64,000 nucleotides of DNA, from contig OZ024740.1 of assembly GCA_964016885.1 (NCBI GenBank), forward strand, positions 4,369,836 to 4,433,835, given 5' to 3'. The notes beneath the pieces were generated by a model. It was not told where the DNA came from. It did not search any database and saw nothing but the letters and a program-made list of their open reading frames with translations. Source of the stretch: Eledone cirrhosa (lineage: Eukaryota; Mollusca; Cephalopoda; Octopoda; Eledonidae). Shown here one piece after another: positions 25,801 to 38,534 of this stretch (positions within the stretch are counted from its first letter, which is position 1; each line of letters starts with the position of its first letter). The position numbers and the translations under genes were made by a program.

Positions 25801-27572
25801 GTCTAGGTTTATTACCAGTTAGTGAGGTGGACCTACATTTCATATCTGGTCTACGTTTATTATCAGTTGGGGGGACCTACATTTTACATCTTGTCTAGGT
25901 TTATTATCAGTTAGGGGGTGACATACATTTCACATCTTGTCTAGGATTAATACCCGTTTAGGGGGACATACATTTCACATCTGGTCTAGGTTTATTACCA
26001 ACTTGAGGAGGACCTACAATTCACATTTGGTCTAGGTTTATTACCAGTTTGGTGGGGACCTACATTTCATATCTGGTCTAGGTTTATTACCAGTTTGAGG
26101 GGGACCTACATTTCACATCTGGTCTAGGTTTATTACCAGGTAGGGGGTGACCTACATTTCACATCTGGTCTAGGATTATTAACCGTTTGGTTGGGACCTA
26201 CATTTCATATCTGGTCTAGGTTTATTACCAGTTTGAGGGGGACCTACATTTCACATCTGGTCTAAGTTTATTACCATTTAGGGAGGCTACATTTCTCGTC
26301 TCGTCTACGTTTATTACCAGTTTGGGGAGGACCTACATTTCACATCGTGTCTAGGTTTATTCCCAATTTGTGGGGGGGGGGGCTTCATTTCACATCTGGT
26401 CTGGGTTTATTACCAGTTTCGAAGGGCCCTACATTTCACATATGGTCTATGTTTATTACCAGTTAGTGAGGTGGACCTACATTTCATATCTGGTCTAGGT
26501 TTATTACCAGTTTGGGGGTGACCTATATTTCACATCTTGTCTAGGTTTATTACCAGTTAGGGTGTGACCTACATTTCACATCTGGTCATGGTTTATTACC
26601 AGTTATGGGGGTGACCTCTATTTCACATCTGGTCTAGGTTTATTACCAGTTAGAGGGGGCCTACATTTCACATCTGGTCTAGGTTTATTACCAGTTAGGG
26701 GGATCTACATTTCACATCTGGTCTAGGTTTATTAACAGTTAGGGGGAACTACATTTCACTTCTGGTCTAGGTTTATTACCAGTTTGGGAGGGATCTACAT
26801 TTCACATCAGGTCTAAATTTATTCCAGTTTGGTGGGGACTTATATTTCACATCTGGTCTAGGTTTATTACAAGTTAGGGGGCACCTACATTTCACATCTG
26901 GTCTAGGTTTATTACAAGTTTCACATTTGCTCTAGGTTTATTACCAGTTAGTGGGGACCTACATTTCACATCTGGTCTAGGTTTTTTACAAGTTTGGAGG
27001 GGGACCTATGTTTCACATCTGGTCTAGGTTTATTACCAGTTAGAGGGGTGACGTACATTTCACATCTGGTCTAGGATTATTACCCGTTTGGGGGGGACAA
27101 ATATTTGGCATCTGGTCTAGGTTTATTACCAGTTTGGGAGAGACCTACATTTCAAATTTATTCTAGGTTTATTACCAGTTAGGGTAGGACCTACATTTCA
27201 CATCTGGTCTAAGTTTATTACCAGTTTGGGTAGGACCTACATTTCACATCTGGTCTAAATTTATTACCAGTTTGGTGTGGACCTACATTTCACATCTGGT
27301 CTAGGTATATTACCAGTTTGAGAAGGACCTACATTTCACATCTGGTCTAGGTTTATTACCAGTTAGATGGGGCCTACATTTCACATCTGGTCTAGGTTTA
27401 TTACCAGTTAGGGGGAGCTACATTTCACGTCTCGTCTATGTTTATTACTAGTTTGGGGAGGACCTCCATTTCACATCTGGCCTGGGTTTATTACCAGTTT
27501 GGGAAGGACTTACATTTCACATCTGGTCTAAATTTATTCCAGTTTGGTGGTGACATACATTTCACATCTGGT
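21998..27572. repeat. 2.787-kb tandem duplication within satellite A
   Basis: The segment 21998-24784 is followed directly by a near-identical copy at 24785-27572. Checked offsets are 2787 (22552/25339 and 22804/25591) and 2788 (24650/27438), the extra base lying in a G-run near 26374. The first 865 bases of the unit are also the right end of the 6.29-kb duplication, so that segment exists three times (about 15706, 21998 and 24785). Confidence 0.88.
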
Positions 27573-27971
27573 CTACGTTTATTACCAGTTTGGGGGGACC
27601 TACATTTCACATCTGGTTTAGGTTTATTACCAGTTCGAGGGGGGACCTACATTTCAATTCTGGTCTTGGCTTATTAACAGTTTAGAGGGGCCCTACATTT
27701 CACATCAAGTCTAGGTTTATTACCAGTTAGGGGGTGATCTACATTTCAGATCTGGTCTATGTTTATTACCAGTTTGGGGAGGACCTACATTTCACATCGG
27801 GTCTAGGTTTATTACCAGTTTCGGGGCACCTACATTTCACATCTGGTCTAGGTTTATTAACAGTTAGTTATTGGTGGGGACCTACATTTCATATCTGGTC
27901 TACGTTTATTATCAGTTGGGGGGACCTACATTTTACATCTGGTCTAGGTTTATTATCAGTTAGGGGGTGAC

Positions 27972-29170
27972 CTACATTTCACATCTTGTCAAGGATTAAT
28001 ACCCGTTTAGGGGGGACATACATTTCACATCTGGTCTAGGTTTATTACCAACTTGGGGAGGACCAACAATTCACATTTGGTCTAGGTCTATTACCAGTTT
28101 GGTGGGGACCTACATTTCATATCTGGTCTAGGTTTATTACCAGTTTGAGGGGGACCTACATTTCACATCTGGTCTAGGTTTATTACCAGTAAGGGGGTGA
28201 CCTCCATTTCACATCTGGCCTGTGTTTATTACCAGTTTGGGAAGGACTTACATTTCACATCTGGTCTAAATTTATTCCAGTTTGGTGGGGACATACATTT
28301 CACATCTGGTCTAGGTTTATTACCAGTTTGGGGGGACCTACATTTCACATCTTGTTTAGGTTTATTACCAGTTCGGGGGGGGGGGACCTACATTTCAATT
28401 CTGGTCTTGGCTTATTAACAGTTTAGAGGGGCGCTACATTTCACATCTGGTCTAGGTTTATTACCAGTTAGGGGGTGATCAACATTTCAGATCTGGTCTA
28501 TGTTTATTACCAGTTTGGGGAGGACCTACATTTCACATCTGGTCTGGGTTTATTACCAGTTTCGAAGGGCCCTACATTTCATATCTGATCTAGGTTTATT
28601 ACCAGTTTGGGGGTGACCTATATTTCACATCTTGTCTAGGTTTATTACCAGTTAGGGTGTGACCTACATTTCACATCTGGTCTAGGTTTATTACCAGTTT
28701 TTTTTGGGGGGGGGACCTACAGTTCACATATGGTCTAGGTTTATTACCAGTTAGTTATTGGTGGGGACCTACATTTCACATCTTGTCAAGGATTAATACC
28801 CGTTTAGGGGGGACATACATTTCACATCTGGTCTAGGTTTATTACCAACTTGGGGAGGACCTACAATTCACATTTGGTCTAGGTTTATTACCAGTTTGGT
28901 GGGGACCTACATTTCATATCTGGTCTAGGTTTATTACCAGTTTGAGGGGGACCTACATTTCACATCTGGTCTAGGTTTATTACCAGTTAGGGGGTGACCT
29001 CCATTTCACATCCGGCCTGGGTTTATTACCAGTTTGGGAAGGACTTACATTTCACATCTGGTCTAAATTTATTCCAGTTTGGTGGGGACATACATTTCAC
29101 ATCTGGTCTAGGTTTATTACCAGTTTGGGGGGACCTACATTTCACATCTTGTTTAGGTTTATTACCAGTT
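27972..29170. repeat. Roughly 0.8-kb partial duplication within satellite A
   Basis: The variant CACATCTTGTCAAGGATTAA occurs at about 27979 and 28776, an offset of 797 bp, and the monomers that follow match up to about 28373 and 29170. The match is interrupted between about 28430 and 28760, so this is an imperfect or rearranged duplication. Confidence 0.65.
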
Positions 29171-32100
29171 TCGGGGGACCTACATTTCACATCTGGTTTA
29201 GGTTTATTACCAGTTTTTTTTTGGGGGGGACCTACAGTTCACATATGGTCTAGGTTTATTACCAGTAAGTTAGTGGTGGGGACCTACATTTCATATCTGG
29301 TCTACGTTTATTATCAGTTGGGGGACCTACATTTTACATCTTGTCTAGGTTTATTATCAGTTAGGGGGTGACATACATTTCACATCTTGTCTAGGATTAA
29401 TACCCGTTTAGGGGGGACATACATTTCACATCTGGTCTAGGTTTATTACCAACTTGAGGAGGACCTACAATTCACATTTGGTCTAGGTTTATTACCAGTT
29501 TGGTGGGGACCTACATTTCATATCTGGTCTAGGTTTATTAACAGTTAGGGGGTGACCTATATTTCACATCTGGTCTAGGATTATTACCCGTTTGGTTGAG
29601 ACCTACATTTCATATCTGGTCTAGGTTTATTACCAGTTTGAGGGGGACCTACATTTCACATCTGGTCTAAGTTTATTACCATTTAGGGAGGCTACATTTC
29701 TCGTCGCGTCTACGTTTATTACCAGTTTGGGGAGGACCTACATTTCACATCGTGTCTAGGTTTATTCCCAGTGTGTGGGGGGGGGCTACATTTCACATCT
29801 GGTCTGGGTTTATTACCAGTTTCGAAGGGCCCTACATTTCACATATGGTCTAGGTTTATTACCAGTTAGTGAGGTGGACCTACATTTCATATCTGGTCTA
29901 GGTTTATTACCAGTTTGGGGGTGACCTATATTTCACATCTTGTCTAGGTTTATTACCAGTTAGGGTGTGACCTACATTTCACATCTGGTCTTGGTTCATT
30001 ACCAGTTATGGGGGTGACCTATATTTCACATCTGGTCTAGGTTTATTACCAGTTAGGGGGATCTACATTTCACATCTGGTCTAGGTTCATTAACAGTTAG
30101 GGGGGACCTACATTTAACATCTGGACTAGGTTTATTACCAGTTTGGGAAGGACCTACATTTCACATCTGGTCTAGGTTTATTAAGAGTTAGGGGGACCAA
30201 CATTTCACATCTGGTCTATGTTTATTACCAGTCTGGGGGGACCTACATTTCAAATTTGGTCTAGGTTTATTACAAGTTAGGGGAAGACCTACATTTCACA
30301 TCTGGCCTAGGTTTATTACCAGTTTGGGAGGGATCTACATTTCACATCAGGTCTAAATTTATTCCAGTTTGGTGGGGACTTATATTTCACATCTGGTCTA
30401 GGTTTATTACCAGTTAGGGGGCACCTACATTTCACATCTGGTCTAGGTTTATTACAAGTTTCACATTTGCTCTAGGTTTATTACCAGTTAGTGGGGACAT
30501 ACATTTCACATCTGGTCTAGGTTTTTTACCAGTTTGGAGGGGGACCTATATTTCACATCTGGTCTAGGTTTATTACCAGTTAGAGGGGTGACGTACATTT
30601 CACATCTGGTCTAGGTTTTTTACAAGTTTGGAGGGGGACCTATATTTCGCATCTGGTCTAGGTTTATTACAAGTTAGGGGGTGACATACATTTCACATCT
30701 GGTCTAGGATTATTACCCGTTTGGGGGGGACAAATATTTCGCATCTGGTCTAGGTTTATTACCAGTTAGGGGGTGACATACATTTCACATCTGGTCTAGG
30801 ATTATTACCCGTTTGGGGGGGGACATACATTTCACATCTGGTCTAGGTTTATTACCAACTTGGGGAGGACCTACATTTCACATCTGGTCTAGGTTTAGTA
30901 CCAGTTTGGGGGAGACCTACATTTCAAATTTATTCTAGGTTTATTACCAGTTAGGGGAGGACCTACATTTCACATCTTGTCTACGTTTATTCCCAGTTTG
31001 TGGGGGGGCTACATTTCACATCTGGTGTGGGTTTATTACCAGTTTCGAGGGGCCCTACATTTCACATATGGTCTAGGTTTATTACCAGTTAGTGAGGTGG
31101 ACCTACATTTCATATCTGGTCTAGGTTTATTACCAGTTTGGGTGTGACCTATATTTCACATCTTGTCTAGGTTTATTACCAGTTAGGGTGTGACCTACAT
31201 TTCACATCTGGTCTTGGTTTATTACCAGTTATGGGGGTGACCTATATTTCACATCTGGTCTAGGATTATTACCCGTTTGGGGGGGACATACATTTCACAT
31301 CTGGTCTAGGTTTATTACCAACTTGGGGAGGACCTACATTTCACATCTGGTCTAGGTTTAGTACCAGTATGGGGGAGACCTACATTTCAAATTTATTCTA
31401 GGTTTATTACCAGTTAGAGGAGGACCTACATTTCACATCTTGTCTACGTTTATTACCAGTTTGGAGCGGACCTTCATTTCACATCTTGTGTAAATTTATT
31501 ACCAGTTTGGTGTGGACCTACATTTCACATCTGGTCTAGGTTTAATACTGGTTAGGGGGGACCTACATGTTATATCTGGTCCAGGTTTATTACCAGTTTG
31601 GGGAGGACCTACATTTCACATCTGGTCTAGGTTTATTAGCAGTTTGGGAAGGACCTACATTTCACATCTGGTCTAAATTTATTACCAGTTTGGTGTGGAC
31701 CTACATTTCACATCTGGTCTAGGTTTATTACCAGTTTGAGAAGGACCTACATTTCACATCTGGTCTAGGTTTATTACCAATTTGGGGAGGACCTACATTT
31801 CACATCTGGTCTAGGATTATTACCCGTTTGGTGGGGACCTACATTTCATATCTGGTCTAGGTTTATTACAAGTTTGAGTGGGACCTACATTTCACATCTG
31901 GTCTAAGTTTATTACCATTTAGGGAGGCTACATTTCTCGTCTCGTCTACGTTTATTACCAGTTTGGGGAGGACCTACATTTCACATCGTGTCTAGGTTTA
32001 TTCCCAGTTTGTGGGGGGGGGGGCTACATTTCACATCTGGTCTGGGTTTATTACCAGTTTCGAGGGGCCCTACATTTCACATATGGTCTAGGTTTATTAC

Positions 32101-35100
32101 CAGTTAGTGAGGTGGACCTACATTTCATATCTGGTCTAGGTTTATTACCAGTTTGGGGGTGACCTATATTTCACATCTTGTCTAGGTTTATTACCAGTTA
32201 GGGTGTGACCTACATTTCACATCTGGTCTTGATTAATTACCAGTTATGGGCGTGACCTATATATCACATCTGGTCTACGTTTATTACCAGTTAGATGGGG
32301 CCTACATTTCACATCTGGTCTAGGTTTATTACCAGTTAGGGGGATCTACATTTCACATCTGGTCTAGGTTTATTAACAGTTAGGGGGGGACCTACATTTA
32401 ACATCTGGACTAGGTTTATTACCAGTTTGGGAATGACCTACATTTCACATCTGGTCTAGGTTTATTAAGAGTCAGGGGAAACTACATTTCACTTCTGGTC
32501 TAGGTTTATTACCAGTTTGAGGGGGCGGGACCAACATTTCACATCTGGTCTAAGTTTATTACCAGTCTGGGGGGACCTACATTTCAAATTTGGTCTAGGT
32601 TTTTTACCAGTTTGGAGGGGGACCTATATTTCACATCTGGTCTAGGTTTATTACCAGTTAGAATGGTGACGTACATTTCACATCTGGTCTAGGTTTTTTA
32701 CAAGTTTGGAGGGGGGACCTATATTTCGCATCTGGTCTACGTTTATTACCTACTTGGGGAGGACCTACATTTCACATCTGGTCTAGGTTTAGTACCAGTT
32801 TGGGGGAGACCTACATTTCAAATTTATTCTAGGTTTATTACCAGTTTGAGGGGAGGACCTACATTTCACATCTTGTCTACGTTTATTCCCAGTTTGTGGG
32901 GGGGGGGGCTAAATTTCACATCTGGTCTGGGTTTATTACCAGTTTCGAGGGGCCCTACATTTCACATATGGTCTAGGTTTATTACCAGTTAGTGAGGTGG
33001 ACCTACATTTCATATCTGGTCTAGGTTTATTACCAGTTTAGGGGTGACCTATATGTCACATCTTGTCTAGGTTTATTACCAGTTAGGGTGTGACCTACAT
33101 TTCACATCTGGTCTTGGTTTATTACCAGTTATGGGGGTGACCTATATTTCACATCTGGTCTAGGTTTATTACCAGTTAGAAGAGGACCTACATTTCACAT
33201 CTGGCCTAGGTTTATTACCAGTTTGGGAGGGATCTACATTTCACATCAGGTCTAAATTTATTCCAGTTTGGTTGGGACTTATATTTCACATCTGGTCTAG
33301 GTTTATTACCAGTTAGGGGGCACCTACATTTCACATCTGGTCTAGGTTTATTACAAGTTTCACATTTGCTCTAGGTTTATTACCAGTTAGTGGGGACCGA
33401 CATTTCACATCTGGTCTAGGTTTTTTACAAGTTTGGAGGGGGACCTATATTTCACATCTGGTCTAGGTTTATTACCAGTTAGAGGGGTGACGTACATTTC
33501 ACATCTGGTCTAGGTTCTTTACAAGTTTGGAGGGGGGACCTATATTTCGCATCTGGTCTAGGTTTATTGCCAGTTAGGGGGTGACATACATTTCACATCT
33601 GGTCTAGGATTATTACCCGTTTGGGGGGGGACATACATTTCACATCTGGTCTAGGTTTATTACCAACTTGGGGAGGACCTACATTTCACATCTGGTCTAG
33701 GTTTAGTACCAGTTTGGGGGAGACCTACATTTCAAATTTATTCTAGGTTTATTACCAGTTAGGGGAGGACCTACATTTCACATCTTGTCTACGTTTATTA
33801 CCAGTTTGGAGCGGACCTACATTTCACATCTTGTCTAAATTTATTACCAGTTTGGTGCGCACCTACATTTCACATCTGGTCTAGGTTTAATACTGGTTAG
33901 GGGGGACCTACATGTTATATCTGGTCCAGGTTTATTACCAGTTTGGGGAGGACCTACATTTCACATCTGGTCTAGGTTTATTAGCAGTTTGGGAAGGACC
34001 TACATTTCACATCTGGTCTAAATTTATTACCAGTTTGAGAAGGACCTACATTTCACATCTGGTCTAGGTTTATTACCAGTTTGACAAGGACCTACATTTC
34101 ACATCTGGTCTAGGTTTATTACCAATTTGGGGAGGACCTATATTTCACATCTGGTCTAGGTTTATTACCAGTTAGGGGGAGCTACATTTCACGTCTCGTC
34201 TATGTTTATTACTAGTTTGGGGAGGACCTCCATTTCACATCTGGCCTGGGTTTATTAGCAGTTTGGGAAGGACTTACATTTCACATCTGGTCTATATTTA
34301 TTCCAGTTTGGTTGGGACATACATTTCACATCTGGTCTAGGTTTATTACCAGTTTGGGGGGGACCTACATTTCACATCTGGTTTAGGTTTATTACCAGTT
34401 TTGGGGGGGGACCTACATTTCAATTCAGGTCTTGGCTTATTAACAGTTTAGAGGGGCCCTACATTTCACATCAGGTCTAGGTTTATTACCAGTTAGGGGT
34501 TGATCTACATTTCAGATCTGGTCTATGTTTATTACCAGTTTGGGGAGGACCTACATTTCACATCGGGTCTAGGTTTATTACCAGTTAGTTAGTGGTGGGG
34601 ACCTACATTTCATATCTGGTCTACGTTTATTATCAGTTGGGGGGACCTACATTTTACATCTGGTCTAGGTTTATTACCAGTTAGGGGGTGACATACATTT
34701 CACATCTGGTCTAGGATTAATACCCGTTTAGGGGGGACATACATTTCATATCTGGTCTAGGTTTATTACCAGTTTGGTGGGGACCTACATTTCATATCTG
34801 GTCTAGGTTTATTACCAGTTTGAGGGGGACCTACATTTCACATCTGGTCTAGGTTTATCAGCAGTTAGGTGGTGACCTACATTTCACATCTGTTCTAGGA
34901 TTATTACCCGTTTGGTGGGGACCTACATTTCATATCTGGTCTAGGTTTATTACCAGTTTGAGGGGGACCTACATTTCACATCTGGTCTAAGTTTATTACC
35001 ATTTAGGTAGGCTACATTTCTCGTCTCGTCTACGTTTATTACCAGGTTGGGGAGGCCCTACATTTCACATCGTGCCTAGGTTTATTCCCAGTTTGTGGGG

Positions 35101-37106
35101 GGGGGGCTACATTTCACATCTGGTCTGGGTTTATTACCAGTTTCGAGGGGCCCTACATTTCACATATGGTCTAGGTTTATTACCAGTTAGTGAGGTGGAC
35201 CTACATTTCATATCTGGTCTAGGTTTATTACCAGTTTAGGGGTGACCTATATGTCACATCTTGTCTAGGTTTATTACCAGTTAGGGTGTGACCTACATTT
35301 CACATCTGGTCTTGGTTTATTACCAGTTAGGGGGTGACCTATATTTCACATCTGGTCCAGGTTTATTACCAGTTAGATGGGGACCTACATTTCACATCTG
35401 GTCTAGGTTTATTAGCAGTTAGGGGGATCTACATTTCACATCTGGTCTAGGTTTATTAACAGTTAGGGGGGAACCTACATTTAACATCTGGACTAGGTTT
35501 ATTACCAGTTTGGGAAGGACCTACATTTCACATCTGGTCTAGGTTTATTAAGAGTTAGGGGGAACTACATTTCACTTCTGGTCTAGGTTTATTACCAGTT
35601 TGAGGGGGCGGGACCAACATTTCACATCTGGTCTATATTTATTACCAGTCTGGGGGGACCTACATTTCAAATTTGGTCTAGGTTTATTACAAGTTAGGGG
35701 AGGACCTACATTTCACATTTGGCCTAGGTTTATTACCAGTTTGGGAGGGATCTACATTTCACATCTGGTCTAAATTTATTCCAGTTTGGTGGGGACTTAC
35801 ATTTCACATCTGGTCTAGGTTTATTACCAGTTAGTGGGGACCTACATTTCACATCTGGTCTAGGTTTTTTACAAGTTTGGAGGGGGACCTATATTTCACA
35901 TCTGGTCTAGGTTTATTACCAGTTAGAAGGGTGACGTACATTTCACATCTGGTCTAGGTTTATTACCAGTTTGGGGAGGACCTACATTACACATCTGGTC
36001 TAGGTTTATTACCAGTTAGGGGGGGACCTACATTTTATATTTGGTCTAGGTTTATTACCAGTTTGGTGGGGACCTACATTTCACATCTGGTCTAGGGTTA
36101 TTACCAGTTTGGGGGGGGCCTACATTTCACATCTGGTCTAGGTTTATTACCAGTTTGGTAAGGACCTACATTTCACATCTGGTCTAGGTTTATTACCAGT
36201 TTGGGGAGGACCTACATTTCACATCTGGTCTAGGTTTATTACCAGTTTGGGAGGGACCCACATTTCATATCTGTTCTAGGTTTATTACCAGTTTGGGGTG
36301 ACCTACATTTCACATCTGATTTAGGTTTATTACCAGTTTGCGGAGGACCTTCATTTCACTTCTGGTCTCGGTTTATTACCAGTTTAGGGGTGGGCCTATA
36401 TTTCACATATGGTCTAGGTTTATTACCAATTTGGGGAGGACCTACGTTTCACATCTGGTCTAGATTTATTACCAGTTTGGGAAGGACCTACATTTCACAT
36501 CTGGTCTAGGTTTATTACCAGTGTGGTGGGGGACCTACATTTCACATCTGGTCTAGTTTTATTACCGGTTTGGAGGGACCTACATTTTACATCTCGTCTA
36601 GGTTTATAACCGGTTTGGAGGGACCTACATTTCAGATCTGGTCTAGGTTTATTACCAGTTTGGGGGGGGACCTACATTACACTTCTGGTCTCGGTTTATT
36701 ACCAGTTTAGAGGGGCCCTACATTTCACATATGGTCTAGGTTTATTACCAGTTAGGGGGGCCCAACATTTCACATTTGGTCTAGGTTTGTGACTCGTTTG
36801 GGGGGGGGGGGGTACCTACATTTCAAATTTGGTCTAGGTTTATTACCAGTTTGGGGAGGACCTACATTTCATATCTGGTCTAGGTTTACTACCAGTTTGA
36901 GGAGGACCTACATCTCACATCTGGTCTAGGTTTATTACCAGTTTGGGGGGCTGGACCTACATTTCACATCTGGTCTAGGTTTATTACTAGTTAGGGGGGG
37001 GGGGGCCTAAATTTCACATTTGGTCTAGGTTTATTACTAGTTAGGGGGGGACCTACATTTCACATTTGGTCTAGGTTTATTACCAGTTTGGGGAATAATA
37101 ATGATT

Positions 37107-37305
37107 TCTACTATAGGCACAATAGGGGAAGGGGAATGTTGATTAAATCAACCCCAGTGCATGATTGGTGCTTTATTTAATCAACTCCGTAAGGATAAAA
37201 GGTAAATGTAACGTCGGTGATATTTGAACTTAGATGGTAAAGGGGCGTAACTCTATGCTGCAAAGTATGTTGTCCGATATTTTACCAATACTGCCAATCC
37301 ACCAC
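37107..37305 (-). mobile_element. tRNA-derived SINE
   Basis: Read on the minus strand, it starts GGTGGATTGGCAGTATTGGT, an RNA polymerase III A-box-like head. A B-box-like AAGTTCAAATATC follows about 60 bases later, then a body containing ATTAAATAAAGCACCAATCA and CAACATTCCCC. Similar elements lie at 46675-46815 and 48880-49085. This layout, a tRNA-like head followed by a ROSPAAK-style conserved body, is typical of cephalopod SINEs (from general knowledge). Confidence 0.78.
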
Positions 37306-37690
37306 CAATAATAATAATAATGAAAATTATTGTGTACAGTGTTCAGGTGCACTACAACTTATCAAAGGTGCATGTATAGTACATAGAATAATGTACAAAT
37401 GTCAGGAAGGTAAACAGTGTATGAGTCATTATATACACACAGATACATGTCTGATGTATCGTGTCCTTGAGCAAGACACTTTATTTTAAGTTGCCCCACT
37501 TCACTCAGCTGTTGAAATGACTTGCAATTTCACTGATGCCAAACTGTATCTACCATTGCCATTCCCTTGGACAACATCAGTGACGTGGAGAGGGGAGACT
37601 GGTATGTATGGGCAACTACTGGTCTTCCACAAACAACCTTGCCACTCGGACTTGTGCCTTGAAGAGGAACTCTCTAGGTGCAAATCCTGT
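37306..37690. other. Dispersed-repeat DNA, no gene
   Basis: It begins with an AATAATAATAAT tract, followed by ACAGTGTTCAGGTGCACTAC, a block also present in diverged form near 2160-2180. It then contains TGTCCTTGAGCAAGACACTT, familiar from molluscan interspersed repeats. The short open frames on both strands have no domain or start support. I treat the segment as fragments of interspersed repeats of unnamed family. Confidence 0.5.
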
Positions 37691-37958
37691 GGTTATTTGA
37701 AGCTGAAGCATATAGACAATATGCCCCCAGCCCCTCCCACTGTAAAGTGGTCGTGGAGGTGCCACGGCAAAAAAGCACCCAGCACTCACTGTAAATGAGG
37801 TTGGTGTTAGGAAGGGCATCCAGCTGTAGAAATTAAGCCAGAATCAGTTCCCGTATGAGCAAGACAAAGTCAGCTGACTGGATACTGCCCACAACAGGAC
37901 ATCCCGTCTAACGCATGCTAGCATGGAAGAACGGACGTAAAACGGTGATGATGATGTT
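37690..37958 (+). mobile_element. LINE/SINE 3' end (subfamily of LINE B)
   Basis: The sequence from TGAAGCATATAGACAATATG through GGTTGGTGTTAGGAAGGGCA to ACGTAAAACGGTGATGATGA matches the reverse complement of the LINE B 3' end at 3425-3735. There is no coding sequence. Confidence 0.75.
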
Positions 37959-37972
37959 GAGATCATAATATC

Positions 37973-38017
37973 ATCATCATCATTTTACGTCCGCTTTTCC
38001 CTGCTTGCAAGGGTGAG

Positions 38018-38019
<2 letters not shown>
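37973..38019 (-). mobile_element. Short LINE/SINE tail fragment
   Basis: CATCATCATCATTTTACGTCC followed by about 25 bases of the same 3' end family in the opposite orientation, then directly a (TA)n tract. Only the terminal 45 bases or so remain. Confidence 0.6.

Positions 38020-38021
<2 letters not shown>

Positions 38022-38083
<62 letters not shown>
38022..38083. repeat. (TA)n microsatellite
   Basis: About 31 uninterrupted TA units. Similar tracts at 40921-40942 and 41141-41188 border the two Penelope-like elements. Confidence 0.97.
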
Positions 38084-38086
<3 letters not shown>

Positions 38087-38165
38087 AAGGTTTTATTTAA
38101 AATTGTTGGGTTACAACAAGTAAATATTTTATAACTGATATAAAGCACTCGACAAGTTTTTGGAG

Positions 38166-38534
38166 TATATATACGATATTAAACAAATGGAAACTATATT
38201 TATAAAACCATATTTATTTCATTATACATATTTCAGGGATACCATATTAAAAATATGGCATGCCTTCGTCAGATAAAATACAATATATAAGCAGTTTTAT
38301 AAATAATTTTGACGTACCATATTATAAGCGACCATTACATTAGGACGCTGTCTGGGTAGTGATTTGTTTATACTTATTTAGTTATAGTGTTAAGCACAGT
38401 TAGAAAAAAGACGGCGAGAAAGAAGAAATGGAGGTAAAGAAAAAACAGAGAAATAGAGGGGAGAGAAAGAAAGGAGGAGGTGGAAAGGAACAAGGAAGAA
38501 ATAAGAGAGGCAAACGAAAGCAACAGATAAATAA
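38166..38534 (-). repeat. PLE2 pseudo-LTR, sense copy (3' end)
   Basis: It is the reverse complement of 40562-40930 with scattered substitutions and small indels. In the element's orientation it holds a pyrimidine-rich block followed by the hammerhead motif. The plus strand shows long runs of A and G at about 38400-38530. The outer end is TATATATACGATATTAAAC. Confidence 0.85.
38216..38279 (-). ncRNA. Hammerhead ribozyme, type I (PLE2, sense copy)
   Basis: On the minus strand, in order: ATTTTAT (helix I, 5' strand), CTGACGA (core), a long helix II, GAAA (core), a minimal helix III formed by ATA and TAT around a 2-base loop, an A at the expected cleavage position, then ATGAAAT (helix I, 3' strand; 7 pairs with one G-U). 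It lies downstream of the endonuclease frame on the same strand. The central bases of helix II read in the opposite sense to those of the other copy, but the stem still closes. Confidence 0.75.

Larger units (their letters stand above)
4642..37095. repeat. Satellite A, main array (about 46-bp monomer)
   Basis: About 32.4 kb of head-to-tail monomers, roughly 700 copies by length. Each has the core GGTCTAGGTTTATTACCAG, then TT, a G-rich run of 4 to 13 bases, then ACCTACATTTCACATCT. Length varies mainly in the G-run (about 43-49 bp). Monomers of 45 or 48 bp keep a reading frame open for short distances and give peptides such as LHFTSGLGLLPV. These frames start and stop at random, shift at every G-run and have no start context, so they are not genes. 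Single-base variants are shared between distant monomers in blocks, showing large-scale duplication. No other gene or element is visible inside. The right edge is at 37095, where a SINE begins. Confidence 0.97.

Noticed and set aside
4642..29371. Many 60-133-codon open frames in satellite A with repeated peptides such as HFTSGLGLLPV
   Set aside because: They arise because 45- and 48-bp monomers keep a frame open by chance. They shift at G-runs, have no consistent start, and recur only because of the large duplications.
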